A DNA stretch of 64,000 bases from Microbulbifer sp. A4B17 (GTDB lineage: Bacteria > Pseudomonadota > Gammaproteobacteria > Pseudomonadales > Cellvibrionaceae): assembly GCF_003076275.1 (NCBI RefSeq), contig NZ_CP029064.1, forward strand, positions 3,296,501 to 3,360,500. Reading direction: 5' to 3'. The notes under the pieces are model-generated. The model had not been told where the DNA came from and made no database searches. It saw only the letters and a program-made list of their open reading frames with translations. The position numbers and the translations under genes are program-made. Positions 45,312 through 57,516 of the stretch are shown here, in pieces; position 1 is the stretch's first letter; every line of letters starts with the position of its first letter.

Positions 45312-46462
45312 CTAACCTGAAAACCTATTACATTGGGTGCCATCAATAAAACTTTTAAGAACAGATGCCATACGTCCACGTATCTTCCAAAACCTCTCAG
45401 GGACATAGTTAGTAGCAAATGCAATTGAGGCCTCGCATTCAGGGACAACCAGAAGATAAGAGGTAGCTGCATTATCAGTTACCCCACCATGATGGAGTGC
45501 TATCCAAGGTTCCTTAACATCACCTAATTGAACCCTTCCTACTCGCCAACCTAGAGAGTACTTCTCTTTATTAACCTCGCCATTCCTTAGTTTTACTGGA
45601 GTCATAATCAAATTGAGTGACTTACCTGAAGGTATCCAATACCATAAGTAGATCGAGCCATTTTCACCAAATCAGTAGGAGTTGAGATAAAGCCACCTCC
45701 ACCAAACAGGAAGCTTCTATCTCGCTTGGTTGTAGATCTCATATACAGACCGTTATCATTCCTTGTTGTAAAGTAGCTTGCCTCATTCTCTTTTCCTGCA
45801 GCCGAGGTATCTAACTCCGTCGCTGACATATCTAATTTATCCCAGAGATCGGAGCGCAAATACTCTACATATGCGTGCCCAGAAGCTTTCTTAACAACGG
45901 CAGATAACAAGATATATCCATTTGATGAATAGTGATACTCAGTCCCAGATTCAAACAACAAGGAATGAGTATCAAATACGTAGAATGCATCAAGTGGGCT
46001 TTTGTGATCTCTTACATTAGTAAACTCCGCAAGGTCTCTCTCTGGTGTATCATGTGGGACCCCAGCAATATGTGCAGCGAGTTCAGCCACACTAAATAAA
46101 GCAGTGTATTCAGCTTTCTCGACATAGGTACTTACAGGAGCTTGTATTGTCACTTTTCCCGAATCAACCAACCTGGCAATAGCCAGGCCTGTCATGGGTT
46201 TAGCCAGACTGCCAATCGAGTATTGTGTGTGGCTATTTGCCGGTCTATTTTGACCGATATCTGCCAAACCGTTGGCTTCAGAAAAGACCACTTCATTCTT
46301 GATCCCTACTGCAACCGATAAAGATGGCAGACCATACTCCTCTTTAACATCCTCCATTACTTGTAAAACTGAGGCATGTTTAGCCTCTTTAGCAAAAACA
46401 CTGTGGCAAGTGATCATAGCAATAGCCACTAACTCCCACTGCAGACACTTATTTACTAACAT
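45312..46462 (-). pseudogene. Class C beta-lactamase-family serine hydrolase, frameshifted
   Basis: Starts at 46462 with a signal peptide (MLVNKCLQWELVAIAMITCHSVFA) and carries the nucleophile motif SIGSLAK (S-x-x-K) and YSSNGY (Y-x-N). At about 45610-45650 the frame runs into STYGIGYLQVSHSI and a stop, while the expected continuation (MTPVKLRNGEVNKEKYSLGWRVG ... ALHHGGVTD with the third H-x-G motif) is in another frame and ends at 45312. Together about 380 residues, the normal length of an EstB/AmpH-like esterase or peptidase. Non-functional unless the shift is a sequencing error. Confidence 0.78.
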
Positions 46463-46705
46463 CGTTATATCTCAACATTCAATCAATACACACTTCACTA
46501 AATTTATAAGAGAAAGTACTACTCACTCCAGTAAGATCCGCACTATATACTTGCAATAAGTATAAGGTATATGCTGGAATACGATTGGTTAGATGCAACT
46601 AATCCTAATTTTGGATGCACAATATTATTTTTTATATCCTCAAGCTCCAATACTCTAAGCAAGAGTTGACTATCTAAACAGTCACTACTCTCTTAGTTAC
46701 TGAAT

Positions 46706-47812
46706 CTACTTTTTTTTACACTCACGGTAAGTTCCAAAATTGAACGGCCCAGGCACAAGTACAGGTTCACAAAAAACACCATCCTCCTTAAACCAATAAG
46801 GCGTCCCTGCTACAATTTTTGTATCAATAGATGGTTGATACTTCAATCCACCATCAATACTCAAGGATTCAGGAGAAGGATTAACTGGGAGCGAATTAAA
46901 GAAAACATCAGCTTCTCCGTCCCTAATAGCCTCATAACATTCTTTAATATCGAATTCTCGTTTTGTTAAAACGACATTCCCAGAAAAGTAACGGTTGACT
47001 GTCTGGGTTGAAAGATTTCCCGTGCAGATCTTTATTTCCGGGTTCTCAATTAAATCATCTATAGATCGAACTGTAAAAGGTGATCCAATGGGTAAATGGA
47101 TATACTGACCAGAGCTAATTACTGTACAGGTTTCCCGCCTCCCCTTCAGTCGGCGTAACCCTTCAGATTCGCCGCCTTTTGCATTGATCTGGTCTATAAA
47201 ATCAACCGTAACACCTGGCATGCTTACAAATTCAAATAGCTCATAACTTTCACTAAATGGGTTTAGATTGGTACCAAAAATCCCATCCTGCAGTGCTGAA
47301 GTTGTATTGAACGGGAATGGGATTTCAATTGAAAAAATTTCAATGGGTTCGACATTATAATGTACCGAAATTTCCAGCAAAATAGCTTCAAGCAGATTAC
47401 CAAGTATATTGGAACCACCCATACCACTATTGAACCAGTCTGATGTATTCCTTCCAGAACTAATATACCAAGGGGCTCCACCAACATAACCGCGACGAAT
47501 CTGGCCGGACTTAAGGATTTGGGCAAACCTACCTCTTGGCTTAGCTGGAAATGGCGTTACCTCCGGATTCGGCAGGCAATCTGCTTGATTCACTATGTAT
47601 TCCTTTGCATCAACGACACCTGAAACAGGCTCATCGAATCCAAGTATTATTTCCCTGTATTTACCACTCTCAACTACCCTAACCCATGCAGCATCAAATG
47701 CATCCACCAGCTGATCATAGCCAGAATTCTTATATCTCTGATCAGCTTTAACTTGACTAATAGATAGTAATGCAACTATAAAAACAGACTTTACTAAAGT
47801 AATTTTTTTCAT
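46706..47812 (-). CDS. Periplasmic substrate-binding-like protein (type 2 fold)
   Basis: 368 residues. Signal peptide MKKITLVKSVFIVALLSISQVKA/DQR. The mature protein has the order of an ABC-type amino acid binding protein: ILKSGQIRRGYVGGAPWY, ALQDGIFG, IDDLIENPEIKICTGNLSTQT, AIRDGEADVFFNSLP, and KIVAGTPYWFKEDG. Lobe-specific Gly/Asp motifs agree with the family-3 fold, but it is longer (inserts around 50-90 and 190-230), and six cysteines suggest disulfides. No permease or ATPase is adjacent, so it may be an orphan receptor or enzyme-related binding protein. Confidence 0.65.
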   Translation of the reverse strand: MKKITLVKSVFIVALLSISQVKADQRYKNSGYDQLVDAFDAAWVRVVESGKYREIILGFDEPVSGVVDAKEYIVNQADCLPNPEVTPFPAKPRGRFAQILKSGQIRRGYVGGAPWYISSGRNTSDWFNSGMGGSNILGNLLEAILLEISVHYNVEPIEIFSIEIPFPFNTTSALQDGIFGTNLNPFSESYELFEFVSMPGVTVDFIDQINAKGGESEGLRRLKGRRETCTVISSGQYIHLPIGSPFTVRSIDDLIENPEIKICTGNLSTQTVNRYFSGNVVLTKREFDIKECYEAIRDGEADVFFNSLPVNPSPESLSIDGGLKYQPSIDTKIVAGTPYWFKEDGVFCEPVLVPGPFNFGTYRECKKK

Positions 47813-48024
47813 ATCTACCCCATTAAACTTTTCTTTAAGAAATTATTATTGAGTTGACTTATCAAGTTTAAAGCAAACTTTACATCGCCAATATCTCAAA
47901 TACTCTATAGGGAAACACAACCAAGGATTCAATAATCAACAAAAAGACGACAACTACTATCACCAACCTCCGAAGGCTCTATTACGAAGAGCCAGGAAAG
48001 CTCACTTGAAGGAATATAAAATGA

Positions 48025-48729
48025 TCATATTAAAGAAATTAAAATTTTCGCCAAATCCTTAGGCATATCTATCATCACATCATGTCCACATGGTAAAGAA
48101 AATACCCGCCAACTCTTTTCCTCATGAAAGCACTTAAAAAATGGCTTCCCAATACCGGGGCTCCAACCAGTAGCGTAAATATATATGTATCGATGAATCA
48201 ACTTCCAATTATCTTTCAATGAAACTGGCTGTTCAAAGCTTCTAAATGGATGATCAACACATCGTCTATCCACCCATGTTTGATTTTCAATACTGACCCC
48301 AAACGCCTCTGCCGACCCCGGTGGTACTCGACTCCCACCCTCACCTTGAGCGCTTTTTCGTAATCCAGTTGCAATCTTTGTAGGTAATAGGTCTAGCGCA
48401 CTCTGGCCATTAGCTGGCACTAAGGCATCAAGATAAACAAGTGAGTGGATCTGGTCTGGCACCTTATCTGCAACACCTGTAATCACCACTCCGCCATAAC
48501 TATGGCCACACAAGATGATATCGCTGAGTTCTTCACAATAGATAACCCCCAGAACGTCTTGGATATGCGTATCCAGATCGATCTTTTCGTCAAATAAATG
48601 TGCCCTCTCCCCCAACCCTGTTAAGGTGGGAGTAAAAACCTCATGGCCAGCCCGTCGCAATACCGCTGCAACCCGCTTCCAGCACCAACCTCCCTGCCAG
48701 GCTCCGTGAACCAGAACAAATGTAGTCAT
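48025..48729 (-). CDS. Alpha/beta hydrolase (EstC/salicylate-esterase-like)
   Basis: 234 residues. Oxyanion HGAWQGGWCW near residues 8-17, nucleophile elbow GHSYGG (Ser about 76), VYLDALVPANGQSAL and the terminal catalytic His in LPCGHDVMIDMPKDLA. These are typical of the small EstC-like and plant methyl-esterase-like hydrolases acting on esters or hydroxynitriles. The strand-helix segment after the elbow (VVITGVADKVPDQIHSLVYLDA) is complete, so the enzyme should be active. The gene ends 213 bases from the start of the binding-protein gene, with no evident terminator. Confidence 0.88.
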   Translation of the reverse strand: MTTFVLVHGAWQGGWCWKRVAAVLRRAGHEVFTPTLTGLGERAHLFDEKIDLDTHIQDVLGVIYCEELSDIILCGHSYGGVVITGVADKVPDQIHSLVYLDALVPANGQSALDLLPTKIATGLRKSAQGEGGSRVPPGSAEAFGVSIENQTWVDRRCVDHPFRSFEQPVSLKDNWKLIHRYIYIYATGWSPGIGKPFFKCFHEEKSWRVFSLPCGHDVMIDMPKDLAKILISLI

Positions 48730-49800
48730 ATTGCTATCACCTATAAGCCAGACTCCTAATTGTATAAATTATCGCCTATTTTGATTTCCTCAAGTATATA
48801 AATTGGTAAACTGTTTCCACCAATGGGACCATTGACTTGGAGTTACAGCAACCAGGCCAATTATCCCAACCCCAAAAATTCCATTAAAAAGTGAGTCAAG
48901 CATGGGGGATTTACTCCCCCCCTTCAATTTAATGGGTCTTCTATTTTCCAATCCCATCATTATGGTACTGATGATACGTAATCCAACTGTTAAAGTAGGA
49001 TAGTGACGCCAATATAGTTACTAACTACCAGCAACAGGCAAGTACAGACCTGATCATCACTTAGTCACCCCCTATCTTCACCACGGTATTGGATATCCTG
49101 GATACCGGATATCTACATCATAGAGTTGTTACAGCCTGCAGGAAGTGCAATATTTACGATGTAGATGAGAAATGCCAGGCCTGCTTGTCCACCCGCCCCA
49201 GCCCAAATAAAAACCATAAAAGGTCTTTTTCGAAGACGGCATAAACCAGATATGTTTCCAGATTGACACATACAAAATGAAAGAATATATAGCTACTTAC
49301 AAGGAATGGTCAGCATAGTTCATGTTTCTAAGAGCGGCATAATGTTATTTTCCAGAGAGCGCTGGAATAAGCTGACGGTGATATGTTGAGGTATTTGCAG
49401 ATTATACAACTTCAACTTCGAAAGTAAGGAATCGAACAGGAGCTTTTTCAGTAAAGAGTAAATTAATGCTTCAATATCTAGGTCCACTATATAGGATATT
49501 CGAGTTGTTCCATTATTATTGATGGGCTCTTATAAAAATAATCTCTCTAGAACACCCTCCCGTTTCATACTTAAAGTAAATAAACACTTAGTCCTTCTCC
49601 AAACATTATCTGTATAATTAAGTTTACCTACCCAATAACAACCAGCACAGGTATCTAACCTCACTTTAGCCTTATATTATGAAGTCCGCAGATACCATAT
49701 AAGGCTATAAAATATACGATTAAACCATTTATAAACCCTTTATTTTTTGGTATTTTTTTGTAAATATCCATATTGATCCTTATCCACATAGAGAATAATA
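48730..49800. other. 1.07-kb intergenic region, no gene seen
   Basis: No supported coding sequence on either strand. Includes a short repeat GGATATCCTGGATACCGGATATC near 49090. Contains the promoter for the FAD enzyme, possibly the AT-rich stretch 49690-49790. Confidence 0.4.
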
Positions 49801-51378
49801 ATGAAGGATTTTTTGATTATTGGTGGTGGCCATAACGGCCTGGTCTGTGCTTGCTATTTGGCAAAAGCTGGAAAGAAAGTAACGATCCTTGAACGCCGGT
49901 CTATCGTTGGTGGCGCTGCGGTTACTGAAGAGTTCCACCCCGGCTTCCGAAACTCCGTCGCAAGCTATACTGTGAGCCTGCTCAACCCGAAAATCATCGA
50001 AGAGCTTCACCTTCGTGAGCATGGCCTGGAAATCAAGTTACGACCACAATCTAACTTTTTCCCACTTTCCGGTAGTGAAAGCCTCTCCTTCCATAAGAAT
50101 CTCGTAAATACACAAGCTGAAGTCGCCCGCTTTTCCGAAAGGGATGCAGCAACCTTGCCTGACTTTTATGCCATGCTGGAAACTGTAGCGGATATTTTAC
50201 GCGAGGAGCTGCTGCGCTCTCCACCTAATGTGGGTGGTGGCTTAGTGGACCTGGTTCGCGCTGGCGGCTTTGGCTTAAGGGCTAAAAAGCTGAGTATGGC
50301 ATCGCGCCGTGATGCATTGGATTTGTTCTCTAAGAGTGCTACCAACGTGCTGGATGCCTGGTTTGAAAATGATCATGTCAAAGCTGCTTTTGCCTTCGAT
50401 TCTATTGTCGGCAACTATGCCTCTCCAAACACCCCCGGCTCCGCCTATGTATTATTACACCATGTATTTGGCGAAGTTAATGGCGAGAAAGGCGCTTGGG
50501 GCCATGCTATGGGCGGTATGGGTGCTATCACCCAAGCCATGCGTAAAGAGGCGGAGCATCTCGGGGTCACTATTCACACAGATGCAGAGGTTATAGAGAT
50601 CTTGGTGGATAGCGGTCGTGCTAGCGGAGTGCAGCTCAGTGACGGGAGAACAATTGCCACTGACAAAGTAATTGCCAATATCGGCCCCAAACTACTCTAT
50701 TCGCGAATGATAGATGAGCAACATCTAGAGCCGGAGTTCCGTCGCCGTGTACGTGGCTTCAGGGTGGGCTCCGGTACTTTCCGTATGAATGTGGCACTAT
50801 CTGAACTGCCAGATTTCATCTGCAAACCAGGAACTCACTTACAGCCGCATCACCAGTCCGGAATAGTCATTGGCCCCACAATGAAATACCTGGAGCAAGC
50901 CTATGTGGATGCGACACAACGCGGCTGGTCAAAGAATCCCATTGTGGAGATATTGATTCCCTCCACCATCGACTCTTCTCTTGCCCCCGAAGGCCAACAT
51001 GTCGCCAGCCTATTCTGTCAGCAATTTTCCCCAGAACTGCCAGAAAATAAGTGTTGGGACGACTATCGTGAGCAAGCAGCGCAAACCATCATTGAGACAG
51101 TCACCGACTATGCCCCCAATTTTCGTGACTCCATCATCGCCCAACAAATTCATTCGCCGTTAGATTTAGAGCGCAAGTTTGGCTTAATAGGGGGCGATAT
51201 CTTTCATGGTGCTCTAGGACTGGACCAACTGTGGAGTAACCGCCCCTTTATGGGCTTTGCGGATTATCGTACACCGATTAAGGATTTATATCTTTGTGGT
51301 TCCGGTAGTCATCCAGGAGGTGGAGTAACTGGAGTGCCTGGGCATAATGCTGCAATGGAAATTCTGAGAGATAAATAA
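49801..51378 (+). CDS. FAD-dependent phytoene-desaturase-like oxidoreductase (PYROXD2-like)
   Basis: 525 residues, start MKDFLIIGGGHNGLVCACYLAKAG: the dinucleotide-binding GGGHNG (8-13) and ERRSIVGGAA belong to the phytoene desaturase/NAD(P)/FAD-dependent oxidoreductase family. MGGMGAITQAMRKEA and a C-terminal FAD contact GSGSHPGGGVTGVPGHNAA complete the fold. The family includes carotenoid desaturases and vertebrate PYROXD2; this form is not part of a carotenoid cluster here. No clear Shine-Dalgarno (AGAATAATA). A decayed partial copy lies at 55555-56409. Confidence 0.9.
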   Translation: MKDFLIIGGGHNGLVCACYLAKAGKKVTILERRSIVGGAAVTEEFHPGFRNSVASYTVSLLNPKIIEELHLREHGLEIKLRPQSNFFPLSGSESLSFHKNLVNTQAEVARFSERDAATLPDFYAMLETVADILREELLRSPPNVGGGLVDLVRAGGFGLRAKKLSMASRRDALDLFSKSATNVLDAWFENDHVKAAFAFDSIVGNYASPNTPGSAYVLLHHVFGEVNGEKGAWGHAMGGMGAITQAMRKEAEHLGVTIHTDAEVIEILVDSGRASGVQLSDGRTIATDKVIANIGPKLLYSRMIDEQHLEPEFRRRVRGFRVGSGTFRMNVALSELPDFICKPGTHLQPHHQSGIVIGPTMKYLEQAYVDATQRGWSKNPIVEILIPSTIDSSLAPEGQHVASLFCQQFSPELPENKCWDDYREQAAQTIIETVTDYAPNFRDSIIAQQIHSPLDLERKFGLIGGDIFHGALGLDQLWSNRPFMGFADYRTPIKDLYLCGSGSHPGGGVTGVPGHNAAMEILRDK

Positions 51379-52189
51379 GACTAGCCGCTAAAATACAGGA
51401 TCTTATTAACCCTATGCTCAGCTTTTTCTCACCTTCAGATAGAGGACCGAGATAAAAGTAGAACCGGAAGTGATCCTCTAATACAAGTAGGATCAATGTC
51501 CCCCAAATTTGAGAACCTGACTTACTATATGTTGACAATATCGGTCCACAATCTAAAGAAATTGTAGAGGTTCATGCTCGCATAATTATTGGAATAAATT
51601 GTTCATAGATCGCATGGTATAAAAAGGTAGGTGCTCGGAGCGAACCAGAATTAACCACTGATAATTGAGTTCTTAATATAGTCCATACAAAAACTCAATT
51701 TATAGAATTTAAGCCCTTTTAAAAGTAGCGCACATATCCACAATACCAAAACTGAAAAGTGTGGCAAAATTGCATATACAAACAGGAAAAATTATATGGT
51801 TACTGTGATCTTCGGGGGCTCAGCTTTTCAGTGAATAAAATCAGGTCACGTGGAGAACTGCCGTCCAACAGCCACTTTGAAAGCAGCTTCATCAGTTATC
51901 TTATCTACATTTGGGGTTAAACCTGCGGCATTAAAGCAGAGCTGGCACCGTACAAACGCCATATAGTCTAGGCCAGCGCCAGTAACTACCGTACACCTGT
52001 GGGTATCACCTCTCTAACTTTGTGGGTTTCCTTACCAAGCCACTAATTAGCTCAACAACCTCGGCCATAATGGCAGCATCATAGCCGAGGTATTATAAAT
52101 GACTAGTTAACTACCAGGGCGAATGATGCCTCTACTATTGCTTCCATGTAAAGTGAATCACTCCAACTCCATCAAGCTTTGTTATAGAT
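51379..52189. other. Non-coding or decayed region, 0.8 kb
   Basis: No intact gene. On the minus strand, around 52030-52110, YLGYDAAIMAEVVELISG is open but ends in stops on both sides, possibly the remains of an unknown gene. The rest is AT-rich. Lies between the FAD gene and the IS remnant. Confidence 0.35.
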
Positions 52190-53060
<871 letters not shown>

Positions 53061-53513
53061 TGAACATCTCTATTTTTAATGGCAACTTTACCACCTAAAT
53101 TGGTATCCGAGTTTAGTAGACCACTACAGCCTATATCAAAAGCACTTTTAAAACATAGATAAGGGAGGGTGGCATACTCAGCGGCAATGGATCTATTGAT
53201 ATTCTACAGGATGAAGTAAATCTCTTAATAGAGTAATTAAGGAAACCACCGACAGACCCACTTTTTAAAAGCCTATTAAATTCTTCAAAATGTTCTAAAT
53301 TCTATGAGCACAGTGAAGTTATAGATTTAATTATATGATTAGAAAATAATTATGAGAGCCAAACCAAGGGTTAAAAACTATATAATTTGATGTAAGAGAT
53401 GGGGCCGCCATATGAACAACAGCCCCACGTAAATATAGTAACCCAGCAAAGGGATATATAAATACCTATCAAATATATACGATTTAATTATTTTAATTTA
53501 CTAAATCCAAGAG
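53061..53513. other. Intergenic region, no gene seen
   Basis: 453 AT-rich bases with stops in all frames; possibly the remainder of the IS and its target. Confidence 0.4.
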
Positions 53514-55055
53514 TCAAAGAGTACTCCAGACAAGCTCTCCATTTATAAATTTAAAGTGCTGCCCCCCATTAGGGTTAAACTCAGGAATAGTATACTCTGT
53601 AGGCGAATTCTTAGGACATCCATACTCTTCCAATTCGTCAGAATCTACACCAAAACCCGAAATAAGATCACAGGCAGAAAAGAAAGCATTTAACATTGAC
53701 CACTGAGTATACGGCTTCTGTCCACCAAAAACTGGCAGCAAAGTACTATCACCCTCCGATAGCCCATAGATACCACCTAACCCCACTGAAAATTCATAAG
53801 GAGATAAGTTCTCGTATGTAACAGCAGCTACGACAGCACAAGAATTATTAGCTTCAATCCTCATTTCATTTTCACCAATAAATGAACCATCGTACACATG
53901 TGAAAATGAACCGGTTACCTCACCTTGAAATCTCCATTTATACTCAAACCCGCTCCACCCTTTGTCATAAAGCTCAACTGTAGCAGGTCTTCCATTAAGG
54001 CCAAGAACAATACCGGACGTTTCATTAACTACATTTTCTGCGATAAAATACCCAGAACCATACTCCTCGCCTTTCCTATAGTTAAGAATATCAACAGATT
54101 TGTCTATTTCTAAAGCGTCCATGATTGTATTTTCTTGCAAGCTGCTCTTTAAGCGATCAGTATCAATCGGGCTAATCGCAACTTCACCATCCGAAAAAAC
54201 ATATCCCTCTTCAGTGGAGTACACTATATGGTCATTCTCAATCGAGATAAAAAAAGTTATATCTGAACTTGAAATGGGAATGTAAGTAGATTCCTCTGAA
54301 ACAACAACTACCTGTGAAATCTTTCCATTGCTTTCAGAGTATAAATTTTCGACTTCAGATCCTGTTAGCAAGTAATCTGTATCGGGGGAATAGTATAACT
54401 CCCCATCAGCCATGGTTAACAACCCACCATTATATGAGCTAACCGCCTCTACAGTCTTAGAGGAAGTCTCAATAAACTCTGCTCCAGACCAGCTTATTAT
54501 ATCTGCTATAGATTCAAATGAATAAATATCTCCTTCAGTTGTTTGGGAAATAACTTTACCATTAACAGAACCGATAAAAATCAACCCACCGTGATTAAAA
54601 GAAAATACAATGCCTGATGAATCAAAAACATCAATACTAGTACCACCAAAAGAACTTCTTTTCTGAACTATTACCTTTTCCTCATCCTCAACCTCTACAA
54701 CATATGGTTTTTCAGAAAAGTCATCGAAGCTTCCTACATTACCTAATGATACAGTACTACCGCCACCAGCCATATTTAATCCATCAGGACTATAATATAC
54801 ATCACCATTTTTTAGTACTGAAACGATCCCAGTCTCACCCAAAGAAGACATTCCATATAAATATTCGCCTGGCCCCAACATCTGTACAGAACCCGCCCCA
54901 CGCAAATATTGAGGGGCAGCGGAGAAGTTAACGCCGCAATTATTTACACTACCAAGAACGCCGCCATTATACTCAGCCAATACTTGATCGTAAGTTGTAG
55001 CCTTAACTCCAGACGCTAAGAAAGGGAGCAAAATAGTGAGGAGTGATTTTTTCAT
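53514..55055 (-). CDS. Secreted protein of unknown function, repeat-containing
   Basis: 513 residues. Signal peptide MKKSLLTILLPFLASGVKA/TTYD. The first two-thirds repeats a beta-rich unit of about 40 residues with YNGGVL/YNGGLL, GDVYYSPDG/GELYYSPDT, GDIYSFES and GYVFSDG, like the blades of a beta-propeller or RCC1-like repeats. The last third has CAVVAAVTYENLSPYEFSVG, six cysteines overall and ends in FKFINGELVWSTL. No family recognised. Its codon use is AT-rich and it sits between an IS remnant and a pseudogene, so it may have been acquired. It ends near 53514 with no obvious terminator. Confidence 0.6.
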   Translation of the reverse strand: MKKSLLTILLPFLASGVKATTYDQVLAEYNGGVLGSVNNCGVNFSAAPQYLRGAGSVQMLGPGEYLYGMSSLGETGIVSVLKNGDVYYSPDGLNMAGGGSTVSLGNVGSFDDFSEKPYVVEVEDEEKVIVQKRSSFGGTSIDVFDSSGIVFSFNHGGLIFIGSVNGKVISQTTEGDIYSFESIADIISWSGAEFIETSSKTVEAVSSYNGGLLTMADGELYYSPDTDYLLTGSEVENLYSESNGKISQVVVVSEESTYIPISSSDITFFISIENDHIVYSTEEGYVFSDGEVAISPIDTDRLKSSLQENTIMDALEIDKSVDILNYRKGEEYGSGYFIAENVVNETSGIVLGLNGRPATVELYDKGWSGFEYKWRFQGEVTGSFSHVYDGSFIGENEMRIEANNSCAVVAAVTYENLSPYEFSVGLGGIYGLSEGDSTLLPVFGGQKPYTQWSMLNAFFSACDLISGFGVDSDELEEYGCPKNSPTEYTIPEFNPNGGQHFKFINGELVWSTL

Positions 55056-55554
55056 ATTAAATTATATTTACCATTTTGACTTAGGATATCCTTACCTAAG
55101 GGTAAGAGTCGTAAAGAAGTAAAATAACTGGTGTAAAAACCGACAGGTTAAATGAATGTAGCTATTTTTATTTCTACTTTTAGTATAACCTTATACTGAT
55201 AGATTAAGGAAGCAAAATTTTAACTTGAATTTTCTTCCCTCAAATAGACACTCCAACAAATACGTCATCAACTATATTACGAATGTTAGATACATCAGGG
55301 TGGACCGTGTAAAAAGTCCAAGGAAGAATCATAAAACCAAAAAAACTGAATGGTACAGAGATGTTGCATCCAAGACTTAGCTTGAATGATCGAACAAAAA
55401 GAGAGAATTCCTCTATGGCTATATCAGCCTGATATCAGTAATAGTAAATGTAATCAGGGACACCTATCAGCAATACCGCTTCTCGCTCCACCTCCATTCA
55501 GCATTTACATAGCCAATACAGCCTGTAAAAATATCTTGTAATAGAAAATATGCT
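55056..55554. other. Intergenic region, no gene seen
   Basis: 499 AT-rich bases between the secreted-protein gene and the decayed oxidoreductase copy. No supported coding sequence. Confidence 0.4.
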
Positions 55555-56409
55555 GAATTTGTTATGCTCTCCGCCCAATGTCAGCGATTACTTCGTGGAC
55601 TTGGTTCACGCTGGTGGCTTTGGCTTAGGGCTAAAAAGCTGAGAATGGCATCGCACAGTGATGCACTGGACCTACTCACCGAGAGTGCTAGCAACGTGTT
55701 GGATGTCTGCTTTAAAGAGGTTATAGAAATCATGGTGGACGGCGGATGTGCTAGCGGAGTACAGCTAAGTGACGGGAGGACAATTGCCACTAACAAAGTA
55801 ATTGCCAATATCAGCCCCAAACTATTCTACTCGAGGATGATTGATGAACATCTAGAGCCAGTGTTCCGTCGCCGCGTACGCGGATTCAGGGTGGGTCCCG
55901 GTACTTTCTCTATGAATGTGGCACTATCTGAACTGCCAGACTTCACCTGCAAACCAGGAACTCACTTACAGTCGCATCACCAGTCTGGAATAGTCACTGG
56001 TCCCACAATGAAATACCTGGAGCAAGTCTATGTGGATGCGACACAACACGGCTGGTCATGGAATCCCATTGTGGAGATATTGATCCCCTGCACCATCGAC
56101 CCTTCTCTTGCCCCCGACGGCCAACATGTCACCAGCCTATTCTGTCAGCAGTTTTCGTAACGCCATCATCGCCCAACAAATTCATTCACCGTTAGATTTA
56201 AAGCGTAAGTTTGGCTTAATGGGGGGCGATATCTTTCATGGTGCCCTAGGACTGGACTAACTGTGGAGTAACCGCCCCTTTTTGGGATTTGCGGATTATC
56301 GTACACCGATTAAGGATTTATATCTTTGTGGTTTCGGTAGTCATCCAGGAGGTGGAGTAACTGGCGTGCCTGGGCATAAAACTGCAATGGAAATTCTGAG
56401 AGACAAATA
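55555..56409 (+). pseudogene. Decayed partial copy of the FAD-dependent oxidoreductase gene
   Basis: The DNA and protein (RAKKLRMASHSDALDLLTES, VQLSDGRTIATNKVIANISP, RRRVRGFRVGPGTFSMNVAL, SGIVTGPTMKYLEQVYVDAT) are near-identical to residues from about 140 to the end of the gene at 49801. It lacks the FAD-binding N-terminus and has two internal deletions: the stretch corresponding to residues about 196-263, and the stretch between QQFS and IIAQQ, where a stop falls at 56158. Past that stop the homologous sequence continues to a matching end at about 56409, with a further stop. A duplicated, inactive fragment. Confidence 0.88.
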
Positions 56410-57516
56410 AAAGTGGCCTGTGGAGTGCAGGCTCCTTTTCGCTCTACTACCAATCATTCTAACTTCCGACGAAGTCACTTATCCCAAAGAAGCCGCTAAT
56501 TTAGAACATCCTATTGAAAAATAGTTAATTTACTTGTGAAGGCTCAAAATTTTTAAATATGTCTATGAAGAAGTAAACTTAATGGTTTGGAGTGAGCTTG
56601 AAGTGTCTATTGGACTCAGTAGAAATAACGGAAAGGCTTTCGTACAGAAAAATAAGTGCCAGGCATACGCACTGCAGGATTTCCAAGACACTCTCAGCCT
56701 CACGTCAAACCAAATTTCAAGTATTTTCTCAATAAGCTAATCTAAATATCAGAGCACCTATCCCGAACACTTCATCAGCCCCTTCGACGCTACTGATATT
56801 TAAGCGCCAAACAATTATTTCCCTTGAGGAAGGTTATCTATCTAGTGTGCAGCGGCATAAAAACCTTCATCTAGATTACAATTTCTTTACTTTTATACTC
56901 ATCAAGGTCTTTCACGATCTTAAGGAGCACCTACCCTGCTGCTAATTTAGAAAACAATATCTCCATGAATGTTTATTTAGCTTGTTGCTATGGACACTGT
57001 ATTTATTACACAATCATTCTTCCTTTAAGCAATCAATGAAATCGCATGCAACAATAAAACGAATAATAAATAGCATTCATCCGCGGGGCGAATTAGATAG
57101 GTGAAATAATTTCTCCTACAAATCGATTGATTTCACATTTATATCTAAACAGAAATGACTTACATAAATTTGATGTAAAATTTTCACCATAAATGCTTTA
57201 GATTACGTATAAAAGTGCATTAAAAAAGAGTTACTTACAAATTTATTCGAAAAAATATCTTTATTTATCCACTTGATATTTTAACAAATATTGTTAGGAG
57301 AGAAACATTCAACACTTAAAGCGCTAAATTTAAATGTTCAGGAAAATACTCAGCTTTTCCCTCACATGAAAACTGGCGCTGGTTAGCTTCTAATTTACAA
57401 TTATCGAGTTGTAAACATGCACGGCAGTACTATATTATGCGCCCGCACAAAAATTAAGTGCAAAAACAAAAATGGTCGTACCACTACTTAAACCTATTAA
57501 TTTAGAGGGATCAGAT
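56410..57516 (+). other. 1.1-kb intergenic region, no gene seen
   Basis: No supported gene on either strand. The last 150 bases, with TTAGGAGAG near 57293 and AT-rich hexamers, may contain the protease promoter. Confidence 0.4.

Noticed and set aside
52030-52110. Short minus-strand open stretch YLGYDAAIMAEVVELISG as a gene fragment
   Set aside because: Too short, bounded by stops and without a recognised family.
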